Shown piece by piece: positions 6,552 to 9,612 of a stretch of 9,612 bases of DNA. The first letter of the stretch is position 1; each line of letters opens with the position of its first letter. The DNA comes from CALRBF01 sp964646465 (GTDB lineage: Bacteria; Patescibacteriota; Minisyncoccia; SW-4-49-11), in assembly GCA_964646465.1 (NCBI GenBank), contig CAZYEN010000017.1, positions 1-9,612 of the forward strand, in the 5' to 3' direction. The translations under genes and the position numbers were made by a program. A model generated the notes under the pieces. The model was given only the letters and a program-made list of their open reading frames with translations, was not told the origin of the DNA and did no database searches.

Positions 6552-8707
6552 AAAAGATATTTAATTCTAATACTGTATATATTGTTGTTCTAATACTGGT
6601 TGGAATCATTACACATATTGAATGGTTCAATTCATTTAGTATTTTAAATGATTCAGATTGGGGGTTCTGGAGTAATGAGGCTATTAAAGAATTAAATGTT
6701 TCTTTTGGAGCTTGGGTTAACACTTTTAATTTTGGTAGTGCTAATATTCAAATATATTTTAATATTTTTAAAATAATATGGTATTTATTTGGCATGCTTG
6801 GATTTTCTTATGATATAGCTACTAAGGTGACGTTTCTAATACCTATTGCTATAGGTGGATTTATCACACCTTATATTTTTGTTAAAAGAATTATTAAAGA
6901 TAATTTTATATCTTTTCTGGGAGCACTATTCTACGGTACTACTACTTATTTTCTTCTTAGACAAACAGCACATATACCGGTTGCTTTTATTTATATGATG
7001 GCACCTGTGTTTATAAATGTATTTATTTATACAATTGAAAATAATAAGACAGTAAATTGGATTTGGTTTAGTCTTTTAAATTTATTGATGATAGGATATG
7101 AGCTTAGGATGGTCTATATATTATATTGGATTATATTGATATATTGGATTGCTTTTTTTAAAAAGAAATATTTAAGTATAAATTATATAAAAAATTATAT
7201 TATCTATGGAGTAAGTTTCATCTTATTGAATTTATATTGGATACTTCCAACATTAGAGGGGTCAACTCAAACAATTGAAGAAACTGCAAACAGAGGGCTT
7301 TTTGGAGGTTTCTTATTTAATATCAAAAGATCGGTTACTATAGCTGAAGCTTCTTGGACCGGGGCATATCCTAATATGGATTTTATTCCTCAGAGTATAC
7401 CTTTATATCTATTTTTGGTTCCATTAGTTATAATGGTAGGATTAATATTATTTAAAACAACTAAAAACAATATTGATAAAAGGTTGGTTATTTTCTTTGG
7501 AGCTATATCATTATTAGGAATAGTACTTACCAATCAGGAGTCTCGTCCATTTACTGGGTTATATCTTTGGTTATATAATAACTTTCCTGGATTTAGTCTT
7601 TTCAGAGAAGCATCTAAATTTTACATGATAACAGCAATTGGATATTTAGGATTGTTAAGTATAAGTATAAAATTAATTAAAGACAATTTGTTGTATACAA
7701 GATTTAAAAAAATATATTATTTATTATGCATAATTTTGATATCTGTATTTATATATAATACCAAACCTTTATTGAATAAAGATATAGAAACAATGTTTGT
7801 TTCTAAAACAGTGGCAGAGGACTATATCGTTTTAAAGGATAAAATTTTATCAGAAAATGAAAATTTTAGAACATTCTGGACCCCCATTTTTTCACGGTAT
7901 GGATTTTTTAGCACTCAGAGTAGTATGATTTCAAATGTATCATATATGTATGAACTAAGAGACATATTTGGCTTTGATGAGAGTATTAATATAGAAGATA
8001 GTTTGATTAGTGTATATAAAAAAGAATATAGTGATAATATATTTGATAATAGTAATATCAAGTATATAGTAGTTCCTTTAGAAGATTCAGTTAATGATAG
8101 TGACTTCTTTAGTTATTACGGAGGTAAAAGAAACCCTAATATAAGAGATTGGTATATACAAGAGTTAAATAAAATTGATTGGCTAGAGAAAAAGAATTTT
8201 GGATTTGAAGAGTTAGTTATATATGAAAATAAAGACTATAAAGATAGAATGTATTTAACCCAAGAATTAGAAACCATTTATAAAAATATAGAGGATAGAA
8301 AAATTGAGTTTATACAGGTTAAACCAACAGAGTATAAAATAAAAGTTGATAATCTAAAGGAAGTGGAGTATTTAAACTTTGTAGAGAAGTATGATAATAA
8401 TTGGAAAATAAGAATAGGAGATTTTGATTGGAAAGCAGTTTTATATGATAAAAGTTACTTTTTAGATGAAAAGCAACATACTAAAAGTGATATAGGTTTC
8501 AATAGATTTGAGCTTTCTAGGGAATATATTAAAGCTAATTTGGATAAGTCTATGTATAAAGAGAATCCAGATGGAAGTATAGACTTAGAGCTTACTTTGT
8601 ACTTCAGGCCTCAATCATATTTTTATCTAGGTATTATTATTTCTATTATTACTTTCACGATATGTGTCGGGTTCATAGGATATTACTTTTATAATATAAA
8701 AAAATAG
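6548..8707 (+). CDS. Second large polytopic membrane protein, probable GT-C-type glycosyltransferase (YfhO-like), 719 aa
   Basis: About 12-13 hydrophobic helices fill residues 10-404 (e.g. 10-24, 70-84, 91-110, 118-135, 143-162, 172-205, 214-232, 285-303, 312-327, 357-376, 386-404). A soluble outer domain (about 405-688), a last helix (691-713) and a short lysine tail follow. The loop after helix 1 contains NDSDWGFW (34-41); Asp35 or Asp37 are candidates for the GT-C catalytic acid. FPGFSLFREASKFY (346-359) before a helix corresponds to the FPYFWGLRTPGRF segment of the 800-aa protein, and NIKYIVVP (503-510) to its NVKYIIIS, so the two appear to be distant relatives of the same design. The start is GTG at 6548: an in-frame TAA at 6530 rules out longer forms, and the next ATG is far inside the helices. 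The inferred role is transfer of a lipid-linked sugar outside the membrane; substrate unknown. Confidence 0.65.
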   Translation: MKKIFNSNTVYIVVLILVGIITHIEWFNSFSILNDSDWGFWSNEAIKELNVSFGAWVNTFNFGSANIQIYFNIFKIIWYLFGMLGFSYDIATKVTFLIPIAIGGFITPYIFVKRIIKDNFISFLGALFYGTTTYFLLRQTAHIPVAFIYMMAPVFINVFIYTIENNKTVNWIWFSLLNLLMIGYELRMVYILYWIILIYWIAFFKKKYLSINYIKNYIIYGVSFILLNLYWILPTLEGSTQTIEETANRGLFGGFLFNIKRSVTIAEASWTGAYPNMDFIPQSIPLYLFLVPLVIMVGLILFKTTKNNIDKRLVIFFGAISLLGIVLTNQESRPFTGLYLWLYNNFPGFSLFREASKFYMITAIGYLGLLSISIKLIKDNLLYTRFKKIYYLLCIILISVFIYNTKPLLNKDIETMFVSKTVAEDYIVLKDKILSENENFRTFWTPIFSRYGFFSTQSSMISNVSYMYELRDIFGFDESINIEDSLISVYKKEYSDNIFDNSNIKYIVVPLEDSVNDSDFFSYYGGKRNPNIRDWYIQELNKIDWLEKKNFGFEELVIYENKDYKDRMYLTQELETIYKNIEDRKIEFIQVKPTEYKIKVDNLKEVEYLNFVEKYDNNWKIRIGDFDWKAVLYDKSYFLDEKQHTKSDIGFNRFELSREYIKANLDKSMYKENPDGSIDLELTLYFRPQSYFYLGIIISIITFTICVGFIGYYFYNIKK

Positions 8708-8744
8708 GATGATATGTATTAACCTCCTCAGTGGCTTGATGATA

Positions 8745-8753
8745 TGGTATAAT
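8745..8753 (+). promoter_or_regulatory. Extended -10 promoter of the third GT-C-like gene
   Basis: TGGTATAAT, identical to the boxes at 3527 and 5495, lies 38 nt before the ATG at 8792 in an 84-nt intergenic gap. Predicted transcription start is near 8760 and the leader is about 32 nt, T-rich, without a Shine-Dalgarno. Unlike the two copies embedded in coding sequence, this one is intergenic, which makes it the strongest case for a real promoter together with the one at 1105. No hairpin terminator for the upstream gene is seen in the gap. Confidence 0.55.
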
Positions 8754-8791
8754 TCTTTTATTAAATCTTTATTGTTTGCTTTTTTTGATAT

Positions 8792-9612
8792 ATGAAGTCT
8801 AAAATTTCTGGGTTAGATTGGTTTAAGTTAGGAGCTGTTTGGTTGGTGTTTGTTTTTACATTTTTATTCATTGATAGCATTTGGATATCTTTATTATGGG
8901 CCTATATTGTTGGTGTGATTTTATTTCGTATTGATAATCGTCCAGCGGGCTATTCTGCGTTGATAATGCTTACTTTAACTCCGATTGCTTTGTTTCTAAA
9001 ACTTAATGATTTAGCTGAGACTTTTGCAGTTAATGTATATTATCTTTTATGTATTATGGTCTTTAGTGAAATTTGGAGCTTTCACAAATTATCTTGGCCG
9101 TGGTTAGAAAATACTTGCGATAAAGCTATATTCTGGTTTATAAAACTAATTTCTAACATACCAGACTTGGTTTGGATTATTATATTTATATGTGGAATAC
9201 TTATTTTAGTATCTGAGGATTATTTTTTTACTTCAAAAATTCCTTATAATAGCTTCTTAGATATTGGTTTGGGAGTTGTTCACACGGATGTTATCAGACA
9301 GTTTAGTATTGGTTGGTTTTATCAATTAGGGCAAGCATGGAATATTTTGGCCAGTAATTGGAGTGTCCTATATACTGAGATTTTAAGTTGGATAGCTGGA
9401 GATTTTTATTTAGGGATAAAGATACATCAATTTTTGAGTATAGTGATTGGAGCATGGGGAGTGATAGTATTATGGAGGAGTTTAATACCAAAGTTAGAAG
9501 ATAGAGTGGCAAGTATATCTTCTCAGGTTTTAGTAGCTTTGATATATGTATTTAATCCATTTTATCTTTCAGTATTGAATGGGGTAGTAGAGTTTGGAGT
9601 AGCATATAGTCT
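8792..9612 (+). CDS. Third GT-C-like polytopic membrane protein, N-terminal 273 residues (3' end outside window), paralogue of the 800-aa protein
   Basis: An open frame from ATG at 8792 to the window end. The first 13 residues (MKSKISGLDWFKL) are identical to those of the 800-aa protein. Residues 14-192 are diverged but align without net gaps and keep the KIPYNSFLD, TDVIRQF, AWNIL and SNW blocks of the first long loop, so the likely catalytic loop is preserved. From codon 193 the DNA becomes almost identical to the upstream gene up to the window edge. Several predicted helices match in position. The same GT-C-like role is inferred, perhaps with a different donor or acceptor because the N-terminal helices differ. 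It has its own extended -10 box and no Shine-Dalgarno. The frame has no disruption in the visible part; whether it is full length is unknown. Confidence 0.75.
   Translation, partial: MKSKISGLDWFKLGAVWLVFVFTFLFIDSIWISLLWAYIVGVILFRIDNRPAGYSALIMLTLTPIALFLKLNDLAETFAVNVYYLLCIMVFSEIWSFHKLSWPWLENTCDKAIFWFIKLISNIPDLVWIIIFICGILILVSEDYFFTSKIPYNSFLDIGLGVVHTDVIRQFSIGWFYQLGQAWNILASNWSVLYTEILSWIAGDFYLGIKIHQFLSIVIGAWGVIVLWRSLIPKLEDRVASISSQVLVALIYVFNPFYLSVLNGVVEFGVAYS
9369..9612 (+). repeat. Copy B of the 244-bp near-identical cassette (truncated by the window end)
   Basis: This pairs with 1719-1962 in direct orientation and the same reading frame, 7650 bp apart. The four differences (at 9485, 9487, 9490 and 9493) change one codon from Val GTG to Ile ATA and make two silent changes (CCT to CCA, AAA to AAG). 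The repeat probably extends past the window end, so its full length may be much greater than seen here. Confidence 0.95.

Noticed and set aside
8723..8728. CCTCCT in the gap before the third GT-C gene, resembling an anti-Shine-Dalgarno core
   Set aside because: It is an isolated six-base match upstream of the predicted transcription start, with nothing else resembling rRNA around it.
8708..8746. Direct repeat GATGATATG (8708-8716 and 8738-8746) before the third GT-C gene, as an operator
   Set aside because: Only nine bases, two copies, low complexity and no dyad symmetry; the second copy overlaps the extended -10 box. Not enough to call a regulator site.

Overview
The window is very A+T-rich (roughly 70% by eye), densely packed, and uses the standard bacterial code: TGG is the tryptophan codon throughout, and TAA, TAG and TGA all act as stops. 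None of the seven protein starts that can be inspected has a convincing Shine-Dalgarno sequence. The gene content is that of an envelope-glycan locus: two and a half very large multi-membrane-spanning proteins plus GT4 and GT2 glycosyltransferases. Taken together this suggests a low-GC member of the candidate phyla radiation (Patescibacteria, for example Dojkabacteria/WS6 or Microgenomates-like lineages). That placement is inferred from style; the window has no marker gene.

Layout. (1) Positions 1-292: the right end of an IS1595-family insertion sequence, with the last 87 codons of its transposase followed by a probable terminal inverted repeat. (2) 333-1034, minus strand: a small alpha/beta hydrolase, with its own promoter facing away from the glycan genes. 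(3) 1142-8707, plus strand: a five-gene run made of a GT-C-like/YfhO-like membrane protein (800 aa), a GT4 glycosyltransferase, two GT2 glycosyltransferases and a second GT-C-like membrane protein (719 aa). Gaps are 34 nt, 3 nt, a 4-nt ATGA overlap and 51 nt; the last gap holds a 16-codon mini-ORF that ends in a GTGA overlap with the next start. (4) 8792 to the end: the first 273 codons of a third GT-C-like protein, a paralogue of the 800-aa one.

How the genes work together (inference): the cytoplasmic GT4 and GT2 enzymes would build or modify a lipid-linked sugar. The polytopic proteins, which carry large domains outside the membrane, would transfer sugars from a polyprenyl-phosphate donor to a surface glycan or protein on the outer face. 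No flippase, polymerase or sugar-nucleotide synthesis gene is in the window, so the locus must extend further or rely on genes elsewhere.

The most unusual signal is mosaicism between the 800-aa gene and its downstream paralogue. Their 5' coding parts are diverged, but from codon 193 on they share a tract of at least 244 bp with only four differences, all within nine bases. The tract starts abruptly in both, runs off the window end, and begins where the upstream gene switches to a different codon preference (GTA for Val, ATA for Ile). This looks like a cassette that has been moved or homogenised between paralogues, and it leaves in-frame direct repeats 7650 bp apart flanking most of the cluster. 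A second recurring signal is a perfect extended -10 box (TGNTATAAT) at four places, each 21-43 nt upstream of a gene start.
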